Notes: generated from the letters alone by a model not told the origin. Shown: positions 1 to 8,392, counted from the first letter of the stretch. The stretch: DNA of 64,000 nt from an uncultured Alphaproteobacteria bacterium (GCA_947259105.1 CAMYKU010000007.1:1-64000); one strand, 5' to 3'. Program-made: numbers and translations.

Positions 1-1
1 G

Positions 2-862
2 GCGCGGCCTGAATGGGAACCGCTTGATGCGGCGCGCCCCGGCTTGCTCGCGACGCCAAGGCCGAATCCCGAAGCAGCCCCCGATTTCCCAGCACCGCGC
101 CCGAAGCCTGATTTGGAGAACATCGGCTCGACTCTGCCAGCGCGCCCCAGGCCCAGGCCCGACCGCGCGCTGGTGCCGGACTATGGAACCGAACCAGAGC
201 GATCTTCCCCAGATGCCGGCGCCCAAGAGCGGTTTTCCGACGAATGGGAGGCGAAGGGCTGGGGCGGGCCACGCGGTCCCCATGCTGTTCCCACGCTCAC
301 GGACAAGCTGGAACGTGAAGACAATCTGAGGGCGGACAAACCCGCACGGTTTGTTGTGCGTGAAAGTCCCGACGCTGATGACGGGCCTGTTGCTTGGGAG
401 TTTCCGTCAAATGGAGCGGCCAGAGTGCTCCGGCACGACATGGATATTCGGACAGCCGCTAGGAAATACGGCGTTGATGGAGACCTCATTCGAGCAGTGA
501 TGTGGGCCGAAGCAGCCAGAGGGCATAAGTTCATTTTCAATGATCTGGCGGATACAATGGATCGCTCCTTGTCTTACATGCCGATGAACATCCAGCAGGA
601 GAAATGGGCTAGGTTAATTGGCGTGGCGCCCGGAGAATTGAGGAATCCACGACTAAACATCGAAGCAGGTGCCGAGCTGTTGAGGCGGATTTCCGAACGA
701 ATCGAGGATCCAACCCCGGCAAAGATCGGCTCGGTCTGGAACTACGCGGGACGTGAATCGGTAAGCGATTTTGGCGCCTACATCGGTCGGTTGTACAGCG
801 AGAAACCGTGGCGGTCCTGGAGAGTTGGAGATCCGTCCGAGGGCCCCACCATCCTGCCATGA
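2..862 (+). CDS. Phage lytic transglycosylase-like protein, 5'-partial
   Basis: The reading frame is open to the window edge, so the gene probably starts further left; a TTG at 44 is the only start-like codon near the edge. The first ~100 residues are rich in Pro and Arg and look disordered. The C-terminal ~150 residues resemble the goose-lysozyme/SLT fold: GVDGDLIRAVMWAEAARG with a candidate catalytic Glu, then NPRLNIEAGAELL and VWNYAG, matching the DPxxNIxxGAxLL and YNAG signatures of SLT enzymes. In T7-like phages such a domain sits in the ejected protein gp16 and opens the cell wall. Here it lies upstream of the capsid, out of the usual order. Codon use is less GC-biased than in the flanking host genes. 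Confidence 0.55.
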   Translation, partial: ARPEWEPLDAARPGLLATPRPNPEAAPDFPAPRPKPDLENIGSTLPARPRPRPDRALVPDYGTEPERSSPDAGAQERFSDEWEAKGWGGPRGPHAVPTLTDKLEREDNLRADKPARFVVRESPDADDGPVAWEFPSNGAARVLRHDMDIRTAARKYGVDGDLIRAVMWAEAARGHKFIFNDLADTMDRSLSYMPMNIQQEKWARLIGVAPGELRNPRLNIEAGAELLRRISERIEDPTPAKIGSVWNYAGRESVSDFGAYIGRLYSEKPWRSWRVGDPSEGPTILP

Positions 863-989
863 AATCGGCGCGCCAAGAGGTACCTGCAGTATCCCTGCAT
901 AAGCCGGGTCCAAATTGCCTTGACCGCGCCTTAATCCAGTAGTCTGATTCTGCCGGTGCGACAAAAGGACCGGATCGACTTGGCATTCA

Positions 990-1373
990 ATGATGGGGTG
1001 TATCGTGAGATCGGGCACAGGCACTGAATCCCGCCGGCGCAGGTTCATGCCGGTGTTCGGTCGAGCAGTTCGATTTGCCTTGGCGTGCGCAGGGTTGAGT
1101 TATGTACTTGCGATTCCGTTGATTTGCCTTGGCATCTTCATGGAGCTGCATCTACCTGACGAGATTTGCATCGATACCGACCCATCAGGGCTCGGAATAT
1201 GGCTGCAAGAGGAGGGCAAGCAGGTCTGTAAGTTCCTGGCCCACAGAATCCTGCTATTCTGGAGCTTGGCGGCGATGTTGGCATCGCCGGTCGCGATCGC
1301 CTTGATTTGCCTGCGCCGCCAAAAGCGTCGGCCTGCCCCGACGGTATCGGGTTTGCGCTCAAACATAGTGTGA
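990..1373 (+). CDS. Small membrane protein of unknown function
   Basis: I do not recognise this 127-residue protein. It has two hydrophobic segments, roughly residues 28-52 and 86-108, separated by a short acidic loop containing two Cys, and a basic C-terminus. An internal ATG at 1047 would remove 19 basic residues and place the first membrane segment closer to the N-terminus. Neither start has a clear ribosome binding site. Its place in the phage block and its two membrane segments make a holin conceivable, but nothing specific supports that. It could also be a host or cargo gene inserted in the prophage. Confidence 0.4.
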   Translation: MMGCIVRSGTGTESRRRRFMPVFGRAVRFALACAGLSYVLAIPLICLGIFMELHLPDEICIDTDPSGLGIWLQEEGKQVCKFLAHRILLFWSLAAMLASPVAIALICLRRQKRRPAPTVSGLRSNIV

Positions 1374-1542
1374 TCCGGGTTCGCGCTCGCGAGAAAATTC
1401 CAGCGGCCCGACCCTGGAGGATCGCGTCAAGGACATCCGCGCCCGCAAGCAGGAGGCGCTGACCCGCGGCGACCGCAAGACGGCCGAACGGCTGGACGAG
1501 GAGGAGCGCGGTCTGTGGGGGAAGATCACGCCGGCGGGGTGA
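1369..1542 (+). pseudogene. 5'-truncated phage gene fragment
   Basis: The frame is open from just after a TAG at 1366-1368 to a TGA at 1540-1542 and has no ATG. It encodes a charged, helix-prone tail of about 45 residues, including LEDRVKDIRARKQEAL and TAERLDEEERGLWGKI. High GC3 and strong helical periodicity suggest real former coding sequence, such as the end of a small protein normally located before a capsid gene. The near-repeats gggtttgcgctc (1349-1360) and gggttcgcgctc (1377-1388) flank its 5' edge and may mark a deletion junction. Confidence 0.35.
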
Positions 1543-1861
1543 TGCCGCTTGAAGGCAGACCCTGCAATCCGTACAATTCCTATTGTCGGAGGTTTGCGCC
1601 CGGCGTTGTGAATGCTGGCTGATTCTCCGTTTTTTCCGTATTTCTCCGTTCCCCCGACGCCGGCCCACCGCTCCCGCTTGAGCGGCCCGGGGCGGGGCTT
1701 TTTCGCAATTCGCGTGACCCGGCGGTCCCGTTATCGGGGCTGGGGCGACCCGTGCGGCCACTTCGCCACGCGGCCCATCGTCCTGCCCATCCCGCCGCCG
1801 GCCCATCGCGCAGGGTTGCTGCGATCCCGAACCATCTTTCAAACCACAAGGGTGAACAGCA
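1543..1861 (+). other. Capsid leader region, non-coding
   Basis: No convincing gene lies in this 319-base stretch. It contains a GC-rich hairpin at about 1669-1686 (ccgctcccgcttgagcgg), followed by a second GC-rich tract and a T-run at 1699-1703. This could be a weak terminator or processing site ahead of the capsid gene. The sequence then runs into the capsid ribosome binding region, AAGGGTGAACAGCA, at 1848-1861. Confidence 0.35.
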
Positions 1862-2710
1862 ATGAGTACCCAGATCGACAACAGCTTCGTCAAGCAATAC
1901 GAAGCCGACGCCCATGACGCCTTCCAGCGTCAGGGCTCGAAAATCCTCAATACGGTCCGGCACAAACCGGGCGTCAAGGGATCCTCCACCACCTTCCAGC
2001 GCATCGGCACCGGCACCGCGACCACCAAGGCGCGGCACGGCGTCATCACGCCGATGAACCAGGACCACACGGCGATCGAATGCGCGCTCAGCGACTTCTA
2101 CGCCGGCGACTGGGTCGACAAGCTCGACGAGCTGAAGACCAATATCGACGAGCGTGGGGCGGTCGCCAAGGGCGGCGCCTGGGCGCTGGGCCGCAAGGTC
2201 GACGACCAGATCATCCTGAAGCTGGATGCGACCGCGCAGACGCCCATCGCCTGGACGGTGACTTCCGGCGCGGCCGTCCGCAATGCGCTGATCGAGATGG
2301 TCGAGGCGCTGGACGACAAGGACGTGCCGGACGACGGCGACCGTTGGGGGCTTCTCACGCCCAGGGCGTGGTCGATGGCGCTGACCGTCAAGGAGTTCGC
2401 GTCCTCCGACTATGTCGGGGAGGACCGGCCCTACATGAAACGGGCCCAGGCACGGACCTGGCTCGGCGTCAACTGGCTGCGCCACACCGGCCTGCCCGGT
2501 AAGGGCACGGCCACGGCCAAGGTCTTTGCCTACCACAAGTCGGCGATCGGTTACGGCTCCGGCGCGAACATCACGGCCGACATCACCTGGCACGGCGACC
2601 GTGCGTCGCATTTCGTCAACCACTGGATGTCGGGCGGCGCCTGCCTCATCGAGGATGCCGGCGTCATCGAGGGCAGCCTCGACGACACCGCCGCGATCCC
2701 GACGGCTTAA
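1862..2710 (+). CDS. Phage major capsid protein
   Basis: A 282-residue protein with features of podovirus-type capsids: an N-terminal tail (STQIDNSFVKQYEADAHDAF), a segment with KGSSTTFQRIG, a central helix ending DDKDVPDDGDRWGLLTP, and a C-terminal HGDRASHFVNHWMSGG region. The motif in which the residue is stored as a 'P-domain'-like spine helix cannot be proven by eye, but position and neighbours (head protein, tail tubular genes) fit a coat protein. The start is set by AAGGG twelve bases upstream of the ATG. It is co-transcribed with the next gene, 13 bases downstream, and a terminator follows that gene. The family assignment rests on resemblance and synteny. Confidence 0.7.
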   Translation: MSTQIDNSFVKQYEADAHDAFQRQGSKILNTVRHKPGVKGSSTTFQRIGTGTATTKARHGVITPMNQDHTAIECALSDFYAGDWVDKLDELKTNIDERGAVAKGGAWALGRKVDDQIILKLDATAQTPIAWTVTSGAAVRNALIEMVEALDDKDVPDDGDRWGLLTPRAWSMALTVKEFASSDYVGEDRPYMKRAQARTWLGVNWLRHTGLPGKGTATAKVFAYHKSAIGYGSGANITADITWHGDRASHFVNHWMSGGACLIEDAGVIEGSLDDTAAIPTA

Positions 2711-2723
2711 GGAGGGCTGAAAC

Positions 2724-3137
2724 ATGGCTAATACTCTTGGCACACAGATGACCAGGCTCGGTGCCGGCACGCCGCCCGATCCGGGTTTCGTGGACGGTTC
2801 CGTGCGGGGGTTCGTTGAGGAGATCACGCTCGCCGCCCAGGCGGTCGGCGACACCATCGAGGTCACGCGGCTGCCCAAGGGGGCGGTGCCGCTCTACGGT
2901 GTGATCGTCACGGACACGTCACTGGCCACTGCGGAGATCGCTATCGGCGTTTCCGGCACTGCCGGAAAATACCGGACATCGGCGACACTCACGGCGACCA
3001 CACCCGAGTTGTTCGGTGTGGCCGGTGGTGTCGGCGGCGCATTGACGGCCGAGGAGACCGTCATCGCCACTGTCGGTGTCGCGGCGCTTCCGGCATCCGG
3101 CACGCTGCGGGTGATGTTGTTCTATAGCTTCAACTGA
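2724..3137 (+). CDS. Phage head structural/decoration protein
   Basis: This 137-residue protein is rich in Thr, Ala, Gly and Val and predicted to be almost all beta, with no signal peptide. It includes LPKGAVPLYGVIVTDTSL and the closing LRVMLFYSFN. Such small beta-rich proteins immediately after the capsid gene are commonly capsid cement or decoration proteins. The start has a textbook AAGGAGGG site eight bases upstream. It ends just before the terminator at 3156-3189, so capsid and this protein probably form a high-level two-gene transcript. Function is inferred from position and composition, not from a recognised domain. Confidence 0.55.
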   Translation: MANTLGTQMTRLGAGTPPDPGFVDGSVRGFVEEITLAAQAVGDTIEVTRLPKGAVPLYGVIVTDTSLATAEIAIGVSGTAGKYRTSATLTATTPELFGVAGGVGGALTAEETVIATVGVAALPASGTLRVMLFYSFN

Positions 3138-3155
3138 TCTCCGGCTGAAAGCGCA

Positions 3156-3189
3156 ACGGGGCGGCTCGCACGGGCCGTCCCGTTTTTGT
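3156..3189 (+). terminator. Rho-independent terminator after capsid genes
   Basis: Stem AACGGGGCGG pairs with CCGTCCCGTT (one G-U pair) around a GC loop, followed directly by a T-run. It lies 18 bases after the second head gene and 70 bases before the next gene. Podoviruses often place a terminator just after the capsid gene, which fits. Confidence 0.8.
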
Positions 3190-3261
3190 TCCGTACTCCG
3201 GGCGGCTGTTGCCGCCGGTTCGAACCATTACGCATCCGTTGGCAAGGAGGCCGCGTGAATC

Positions 3262-3852
3262 ATGGCGACCGAATCAGGTATCTGCAATTCCGCACTCTCG
3301 AAGCTCGGCAACAACCGCATCAATTCGCTGACCGAGGGCACGCCGGCGGCGAATCTGTGCCTTGAGCAGTATGGCAAATTGCGCGACCACCTGTTGCGGT
3401 CGCATGACTGGAACTTCGCGGCAAGCCGGGTGAAGCTGGCGCAGCTTTCAAGCACACCGGGTTTCGGCTATGACTACCAGTATGCCCTGCCATCCGACTG
3501 GATGCGGACCATCAGCGTTCACCCCGCAGACAGCCGAAGGCAGCACATAACGGACTATGCGACCGAATCCACCGGGGCCGAAGGGCGGGTTCTGCGGACC
3601 GATTACCCGGATGTCTATCTGCGCTACGTCCGCAAGGTGGAAGATCCGAATGTCATGGATCCCGCGTTCCGCGAGGCGCTGGCCTGGCGGCTGGCGCTGG
3701 AGCTTGCGGTGCCATTGGCCAAGTCGGGCGCGCTGCGGGACCGCATGGCAGCGGGATTCGAGGACGCCCTGGCCATTGCCAAGAGCATCGACGGTCAGGA
3801 CGATCCGCCGCAAACGCTGCCCGACGGTTCTTGGGTCACGGCGAGGCATTGA
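3262..3852 (+). CDS. Tail tubular protein A-like / head-tail connector
   Basis: A 196-residue protein beginning MATESGICNSALSKLG, with a following EQYGKLRDHLLRSHDWNFA segment. This pattern (an N-terminal helical stretch, then 'R..LL..H.W.FA') is typical of T7 gp11-like tail tubular protein A, which joins the portal to the tail nozzle. The last third (AFREALAWRLALELAVPLAKS) is helical, as in that family, and the length is close to the usual ~195. AAGGAGG lies 11 bases before the ATG, and the ATG of the tail tubular B-like gene follows three bases after the stop. Confidence 0.7.
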   Translation: MATESGICNSALSKLGNNRINSLTEGTPAANLCLEQYGKLRDHLLRSHDWNFAASRVKLAQLSSTPGFGYDYQYALPSDWMRTISVHPADSRRQHITDYATESTGAEGRVLRTDYPDVYLRYVRKVEDPNVMDPAFREALAWRLALELAVPLAKSGALRDRMAAGFEDALAIAKSIDGQDDPPQTLPDGSWVTARH

Positions 3853-3855
3853 CCG

Positions 3856-6540
3856 ATGGCGCGCGCGAATCTCCTCCGTCCGTCCGTCAACGCCGGCGAG
3901 TTCAGCCCGCGCATGGCCGCACGGGTCGATATGCAGCAATATCCGTTTGCGGCGGAAACCCTCGAGAATTTAATCCTCCTGCCGCAAGGCGGCTTCATGC
4001 GGCGGCCGGGCACCCGCTATGTCGCGGAAGTCAAGGACGTCAACGCGAAGTCCCGCCTGATGCGGTTCCGGTTTTCCACCGAGCAGGCCTATGTCATCGA
4101 AGCGGGGGAGAGGTATTTCCGGTTCTACAAGGACCAGGGGCAGATCGCGGTGGCCGATACCGACGCTGTGATCGCCAACGGCGATTTCGCATTGGCCACA
4201 GGCTGGGATGACAGATCGGGACTCCTTGAACTGCCGTTCGATTCCGAGACAGGTGCCTTTACCGCCAGCCGGGTAGTGACGGGCGGAACCTCGGCGGCGA
4301 CGGCAACAGTCGTGGCGGTAAACAAGGGCGTGACCGGTACGGGCAATTACGGTGTGTTGACTCTGTCTGGTGTCGCCGGCGCGTTCCAGGACAACGAACC
4401 GATTACCGACACCGCGACGGGCGCGGCGACGACGAATTTCCCGACCCCACTCGGAACGTCAGCAGCGATCAGCTACGATTCGGTCAACGGGCGGCTCAAC
4501 CTTGACGGACTGACCGACGATTTTGCCTGGGCTGAACAGGACGTTGCGACGACGAAAACGGGCCAGGAGCATGTCTTGCGGTTCCGCGTCCTGGGTGCGG
4601 CCGGCGATACCGCGCAATTGCGCATCGGCACCACCAGTACCGGGAACGACCTGTTGGAGGACAGAGACGTTGCCGTTGGCTACCACGCCTTCGCATTCAC
4701 ACCCACCACGAGTCCGTTCTATGTCCAGTTCCGGGCCAAGAACAAGACGGTCCAGATCGATGATGTATCGCTTCTCAGCGGTACGGCGATGGAACTCGCC
4801 ACACCCTGGGCGGCCAGTGACCTGCCGGACTTGCGCAGTGCGCAAAGTGCCGACATCCGCTACTTCACCCATGGCGACCACCCGGTCTACCGGCTGCTGC
4901 GCTATGGCCACACCAGCTGGTCGCTGGAGGAAGTGGACTTCGCCGACGGCCCGTACTACGACGCCAACATCGGCAAGACGACACTGACGCCGTCCGCCAC
5001 GGCGGGAATCGGCGTTTCCGTTACGGCGTCACGAACCGACGGCATCAATAACGGGTCCGGATTCAAACCTACGGATGTCGGCCGGTTGCTGCGGATAATG
5101 CACGGGTCGGCCTGGAGCTATGCGCGTATCGTGGGTGTCCTGTCGCCGAGCGAAGTGACCGTCGACGTCAAGCGTGATTTCGGGGGCACCACCGGTTCAC
5201 TTGACTGGGCGCTTGGCGGATGGTCCCAGACAACAGGTTATCCGCAGACGGTCGCCTTTTATGAGGGGCGGCTCGCCTTCGCCGGAACCAGGGACAGGCC
5301 GCAGAGCTTCTGGCTATCGCAGAGTCAGGATTTCGAGAACATGCGTCCCGACAGTACGGCCGGGGCGGTCGAGGACGACGACGCGATCGTGCGAACGATC
5401 GGTACCACCGAGGTCAACGGCATCCAGTGGATGTCGCCTGGCCCGACACTGGTACTCGGCACCGCCGGCGCGCAGTGGGTGGTACGCGCTTCGCTCCAGG
5501 ATGAACCCATCACCCCGGCCAGCGTCAACGCCAAGGCCCAGACCACCCGACAGTGTGCGGGCATGGACGCGCTCCAACTCGACGAGGCGACGCTGTTTGT
5601 GCAGGCGGGCAAGCGGAAGCTGCTGCAATACGGTTACAGCACCGAAATCAGGGGCTATGAGGCCCGCGACCTCACCATCCTTGCGGAGCATGTCAGTGAA
5701 TCGGGGTTCGCCGGCCTGGAATATCAGGAAGAACCATGGTCGATCATTTGGGCTTTGCGTGCGGATGGTGGCTTGGCCGCGCTGACCTATCGCCCGGCGC
5801 AGGACATCGTCGGCTGGTCGCGCCACAGGCTGGGCGGGTCGTTTGGCGCAGGGCAGGCCGCAGTTGAAAGCATGATCGCCATCCCGGGGAATGCGCCGGG
5901 CGACAGTGAGGATCGCGACGAGTTGTGGCTAATTGTGCGGCGTACCATTAACGGTGCGACCAAACGATATGTTGAGTTTTTTGAGGCATCCTACGAGGAC
6001 GGCGATGTCCAATCGCATGCCTTCTATCTGGATTGCGGACTTGGTTACGACGGTGCGGCGACCAGCACGATCTCTGGCCTGAGCCATCTGGAGGGCGAGA
6101 CCGTCAAAGTGCTGGCCGATGGCGCGGAGCACCCGGACTGCACCGTCGCGAGCGGCCAGATCACGCTGGATGCCGGCCACTCGAAGATCCAGGTCGGCCT
6201 TTCCTATACGAGCACCTACAAATCACTGAAGATGGAAGGCGCCGCCGCGATCGGTACTGCCCTGACCCAGACCAAGCGCATCGGCCCGGTTGGCCTAGTG
6301 TTGCACAATACGCTGGGATTGAGGGTCGGCCCCGATAGCTCGCACCTCACCGAAATCCCGTTCCGGGCCGTCAGCGACGCCATGGATAACGCAATTCCGC
6401 TATTCACCGGGGAAACGGCGATAGAGGACTTTCCTGGTGAGTGGGAAACCGATCCCCGTATCGTGATTCAGAGTGACGCGCCCCTTCCGATGACGGTACT
6501 GGCGATCGTGCCGCGCGTCGAGACGAACGATAATCTTTAA
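3856..6540 (+). CDS. Tail tubular protein B-like nozzle protein
   Basis: An 894-residue virion protein. The N-terminus MARANLLRPSVNAGEFSPRM and the following ENLILLPQGGFMRRPGTRYV are the typical opening of T7 gp12-like nozzle proteins. A central block (YPQTVAFYEGRLAFAGT, then FWLSQSQDFENM) is the beta-propeller-like region of the same family. The C-terminal part (GLSHLEGETVKVLADG) is also typical. Residues ~120-260 are Thr/Ala/Gly-rich and look like an inserted beta domain. It is intact with no frameshift and lies between the tail tubular A-like and gp13-like genes, as in T7-like phages. Confidence 0.72.
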   Translation: MARANLLRPSVNAGEFSPRMAARVDMQQYPFAAETLENLILLPQGGFMRRPGTRYVAEVKDVNAKSRLMRFRFSTEQAYVIEAGERYFRFYKDQGQIAVADTDAVIANGDFALATGWDDRSGLLELPFDSETGAFTASRVVTGGTSAATATVVAVNKGVTGTGNYGVLTLSGVAGAFQDNEPITDTATGAATTNFPTPLGTSAAISYDSVNGRLNLDGLTDDFAWAEQDVATTKTGQEHVLRFRVLGAAGDTAQLRIGTTSTGNDLLEDRDVAVGYHAFAFTPTTSPFYVQFRAKNKTVQIDDVSLLSGTAMELATPWAASDLPDLRSAQSADIRYFTHGDHPVYRLLRYGHTSWSLEEVDFADGPYYDANIGKTTLTPSATAGIGVSVTASRTDGINNGSGFKPTDVGRLLRIMHGSAWSYARIVGVLSPSEVTVDVKRDFGGTTGSLDWALGGWSQTTGYPQTVAFYEGRLAFAGTRDRPQSFWLSQSQDFENMRPDSTAGAVEDDDAIVRTIGTTEVNGIQWMSPGPTLVLGTAGAQWVVRASLQDEPITPASVNAKAQTTRQCAGMDALQLDEATLFVQAGKRKLLQYGYSTEIRGYEARDLTILAEHVSESGFAGLEYQEEPWSIIWALRADGGLAALTYRPAQDIVGWSRHRLGGSFGAGQAAVESMIAIPGNAPGDSEDRDELWLIVRRTINGATKRYVEFFEASYEDGDVQSHAFYLDCGLGYDGAATSTISGLSHLEGETVKVLADGAEHPDCTVASGQITLDAGHSKIQVGLSYTSTYKSLKMEGAAAIGTALTQTKRIGPVGLVLHNTLGLRVGPDSSHLTEIPFRAVSDAMDNAIPLFTGETAIEDFPGEWETDPRIVIQSDAPLPMTVLAIVPRVETNDNL

Positions 6541-6545
6541 GATCG

Positions 6546-6989
6546 ATGAGAACCGTGCCGTTTGAGTTCCAGCACCTCGCGGCGGTGAAACTCGGCGCTG
6601 AGGAGCGTGTGGAGTATGCGCGATTCGGCCCCGGCCTGTTTGGCATCCTTGCCGCGCCGCAGGGACCGGCATGTACCCTTGTTGGCAAAAACGACCATAT
6701 CCTCGGCTGTTTCGGCATGCATGCGGCTGGCCGCGACGGCGTTGTGTGGGCGGTGCTCTCCGACGAAGCGCGTGCCCGGCCGTTCGGCCTGCACCGGGCT
6801 GCCAAAAGTCATCTCGACAGGGTCGAACGGTTGTGCCGGACGGACCGCATCCTGACTGTCGTTCGGGACGGATACGAGGCTGGGCAGCGCTGGATAACGT
6901 GCCTCGGATTCACCTATGACGGCGACATCGAAGTGAGCAACTTGCGTTACAGGAGGTATGTGAAATGTCAGCAGCAGCACCAGCGTTGA
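6546..6989 (+). CDS. Internal virion protein A-like (gp13-like)
   Basis: A 147-residue protein positioned like T7 gp13. It resembles the small GNAT-like or DUF2833-type proteins found at this place: a hydrophobic core strand (HILGCFGMHAA), DGVVWAVLS, and a late RVERLCRTDRILTVVRDGY helix-strand followed by WITCLGF. T7 gp13 is a virion morphogenesis factor. Any acetyltransferase activity would be speculation. It starts six bases after the tail gene and overlaps the next gene by 25 bases. Confidence 0.5.
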   Translation: MRTVPFEFQHLAAVKLGAEERVEYARFGPGLFGILAAPQGPACTLVGKNDHILGCFGMHAAGRDGVVWAVLSDEARARPFGLHRAAKSHLDRVERLCRTDRILTVVRDGYEAGQRWITCLGFTYDGDIEVSNLRYRRYVKCQQQHQR

Positions 6990-7369
6990 CGATCGTTGGT
7001 TCGGTGGTCAGTGCCGCCGGGTCGATATCCGCCGGGAACGCCCAGAAGAAGTCGGCGCAACAGAACGCTGCGCTCGCGCGCATGCAAGCGGAAGAAAATG
7101 CGCGCCGCTCGCGTCGCCAGTCCAGCGCCTTGATGGGCCGGCAACGGGCAGTCATCGCGGCTTCCGGCAACACGACTGAGGGTTCGCCACTGCTTATCGT
7201 GCAAGACACGGCAGCCGAAGCAGAAACCGAGATTCGGCACATCCTGCGCGGCGGCGAGGCCCGGGCAAGCGCTTACCAACAGGCTGGAAATGCTGCTGCA
7301 CAGGCCGGTTTTATCGATGCCGGCTCGACGCTGCTGAGCGGTGTCGGCAGGGCCCTGAACATCAAATAA
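6965..7369 (+). CDS. Internal virion protein B-like (gp14-like)
   Basis: A 134-residue protein that starts with a hydrophobic, Gly/Ala/Ser-rich helix (ALTIVGSVVSAAGSISAG) and continues as an Ala-, Gln- and Arg-rich helical protein (KKSAQQNAALARMQAEENAR). This is the pattern of T7-like gp14, which is ejected to form the outer-membrane part of the DNA channel. The start is set by AGGAGG eight bases upstream of the ATG. It is the last recognisable phage gene; the large gp15 and gp16 partners do not follow, which indicates loss or rearrangement. Confidence 0.55.
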   Translation: MSAAAPALTIVGSVVSAAGSISAGNAQKKSAQQNAALARMQAEENARRSRRQSSALMGRQRAVIAASGNTTEGSPLLIVQDTAAEAETEIRHILRGGEARASAYQQAGNAAAQAGFIDAGSTLLSGVGRALNIK

Positions 7370-7762
7370 CCGGTGCCAAATCTCCGGCGGACCGAGTTCG
7401 CTTTGCGGATACGCCGCGGGCTCGTCCCCGGGACGGTCGATCCGGATACGTAGAACCAGCACATCCGGAAAGCGCGCCTAGCCCTGCTGCGGCCGTCCTT
7501 GGAAGACCCGCTCCCGACCGGCCTGGCCCCAACGGATCCCGCGCTTCTTGGCTCCTCTCCATTTTCGTTTTCCCCCTCCTTCCTCCCTTTCCTCCGGCCG
7601 GTTCCCTCTGGCCCGGATTTCCCCCAGTTACAATTCCCACTGATGTTCATAGCGTGCGCCCGATGTGCGGGCCATCGGCTCCTGTGGTCCGCAAGCGTGC
7701 GTCATGCTTGTGTCCAACGACTGCTGCGGGCACCATGGAGTCCTATACGGTTGGGAGCTTCC
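7370..7762 (+). other. Prophage-host junction region, non-coding
   Basis: About 390 bases without a convincing gene. An open frame continues upstream from the regulator at 7763, but its translation is low-complexity and unlike a protein. A strongly pyrimidine-biased tract lies at about 7550-7630 on the plus strand. The octamer cggatacg occurs at about 7406 and 7443. The right end of the prophage and the regulator promoter should be in here, but I could not identify an attachment site or a clear -35/-10 pair. Confidence 0.4.
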
Positions 7763-8392
7763 ATGAGCGACCGGCATGACACTCAGATCATCGATATCGC
7801 GATCGCCGACAAGAGTCCGATCGTGCAGAGCGGCCTGCGCGCCATGTTCGAAAGTGACGAGCGGTTCCACGTCGTTGCCGTGGCCGCCGATGGCGAGCGC
7901 TTTATGGAGGCCGTCAACAGGCTGTCTTTTGACATTGGCATCATCGGTTGGGAGATGCCGTACCTTAGCGGGAGCGCCGTACTACGAACATTGCGCGGAC
8001 GGGAAGATGCGCCGCGGGTCGTCATCTACACCGGGAGCCAGGAACTCGACATACCGCGCCAGGCAATGGCGCTCGGTGCGGCCGGGTTTTGCCATAAGAG
8101 TGATCCGCCGGAACGGCTTGTCGAGACCGTGCTCGCCGTGGCCCAGGGCCGCATGGCATTTCCATATGTCGATGTGCGGTTGCTCGAATTGAATCCGCTT
8201 GCCGGGCTTACCGACCGCGAGCGTGAGATCCTGGCTGCCTTGGCCCAGGGGATGACGAATCAACAGCTCGCTGACGCCCTGAAAATCTCTCTCAATACGG
8301 TGAAATTCCACCTCAAGAACCTGTATGGCAAGCTTGGGGTCGACAACCGTGCCCAAGCCGTCGCCAAATATCTCGGCCGCGCGATGCGTTAA
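7763..8392 (+). CDS. LuxR/NarL-family regulator with pseudo-receiver domain
   Basis: A 209-residue two-domain regulator. Residues ~10-130 form a receiver fold and residues ~146-205 a GerE-type helix-turn-helix (GLTDREREILAALAQG, then SLNTVKFHLKNLYGKL). The receiver keeps the switch Thr90 and Lys112, but the phospho-acceptor Asp is Gly62 (FDIGIIGWEMP) and the second acidic-pocket residue is Lys17 (IADKSP), so it should not be phosphorylated normally. I chose the ATG at 7763 because translation upstream of it is low-complexity. It lies 152 bases before glpX in the same direction, and the gap holds TACCC/GGGTA inverted half-sites. A role as cbb operon activator or repressor is inferred from context; no LysR-type cbbR is present nearby. 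Confidence 0.85.
   Translation: MSDRHDTQIIDIAIADKSPIVQSGLRAMFESDERFHVVAVAADGERFMEAVNRLSFDIGIIGWEMPYLSGSAVLRTLRGREDAPRVVIYTGSQELDIPRQAMALGAAGFCHKSDPPERLVETVLAVAQGRMAFPYVDVRLLELNPLAGLTDREREILAALAQGMTNQQLADALKISLNTVKFHLKNLYGKLGVDNRAQAVAKYLGRAMR

Larger units (their letters stand above)
1..7370 (+). mobile_element. Decayed T7-like podovirus prophage (partial)
   Basis: A run of plus-strand phage structural genes follows the T7 morphogenesis order: capsid, second head protein, tail tubular A-like, tail tubular B-like, then gp13-like and gp14-like internal virion proteins. Ahead of them lie a lytic-transglycosylase fragment, a small membrane protein and a 5'-truncated fragment. Portal, terminase, scaffold, polymerase, integrase and lysis genes are not seen. 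The large internal proteins expected after gp14 are also missing: the next gene is a host-type regulator at 7763. The left end runs out of the window and no attachment sites were found, so both boundaries are approximate. Whether it is a dead prophage or a domesticated particle is open. Confidence 0.75.

Noticed and set aside
1580-2878. Minus-strand open frame opposite the capsid gene
   Set aside because: Capsid has a strong ribosome binding site, downstream terminator and synteny; the reverse frame is a composition artefact.
3195-3240. ggttcgaacc resembling a tRNA T-arm
   Set aside because: No acceptor, D or anticodon arm can be built around it; it lies in the leader of the tail gene.
7550-7630. 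Pyrimidine-rich tract as a possible riboswitch or phage site
   Set aside because: No pairing pattern or known motif could be drawn; noted only as composition bias.
7499-7762. In-frame N-terminal extension of the LuxR-type regulator
   Set aside because: The added 88 residues are Pro/Ser/Phe-rich, unlike a protein domain, and the receiver fold begins just after the ATG at 7763.
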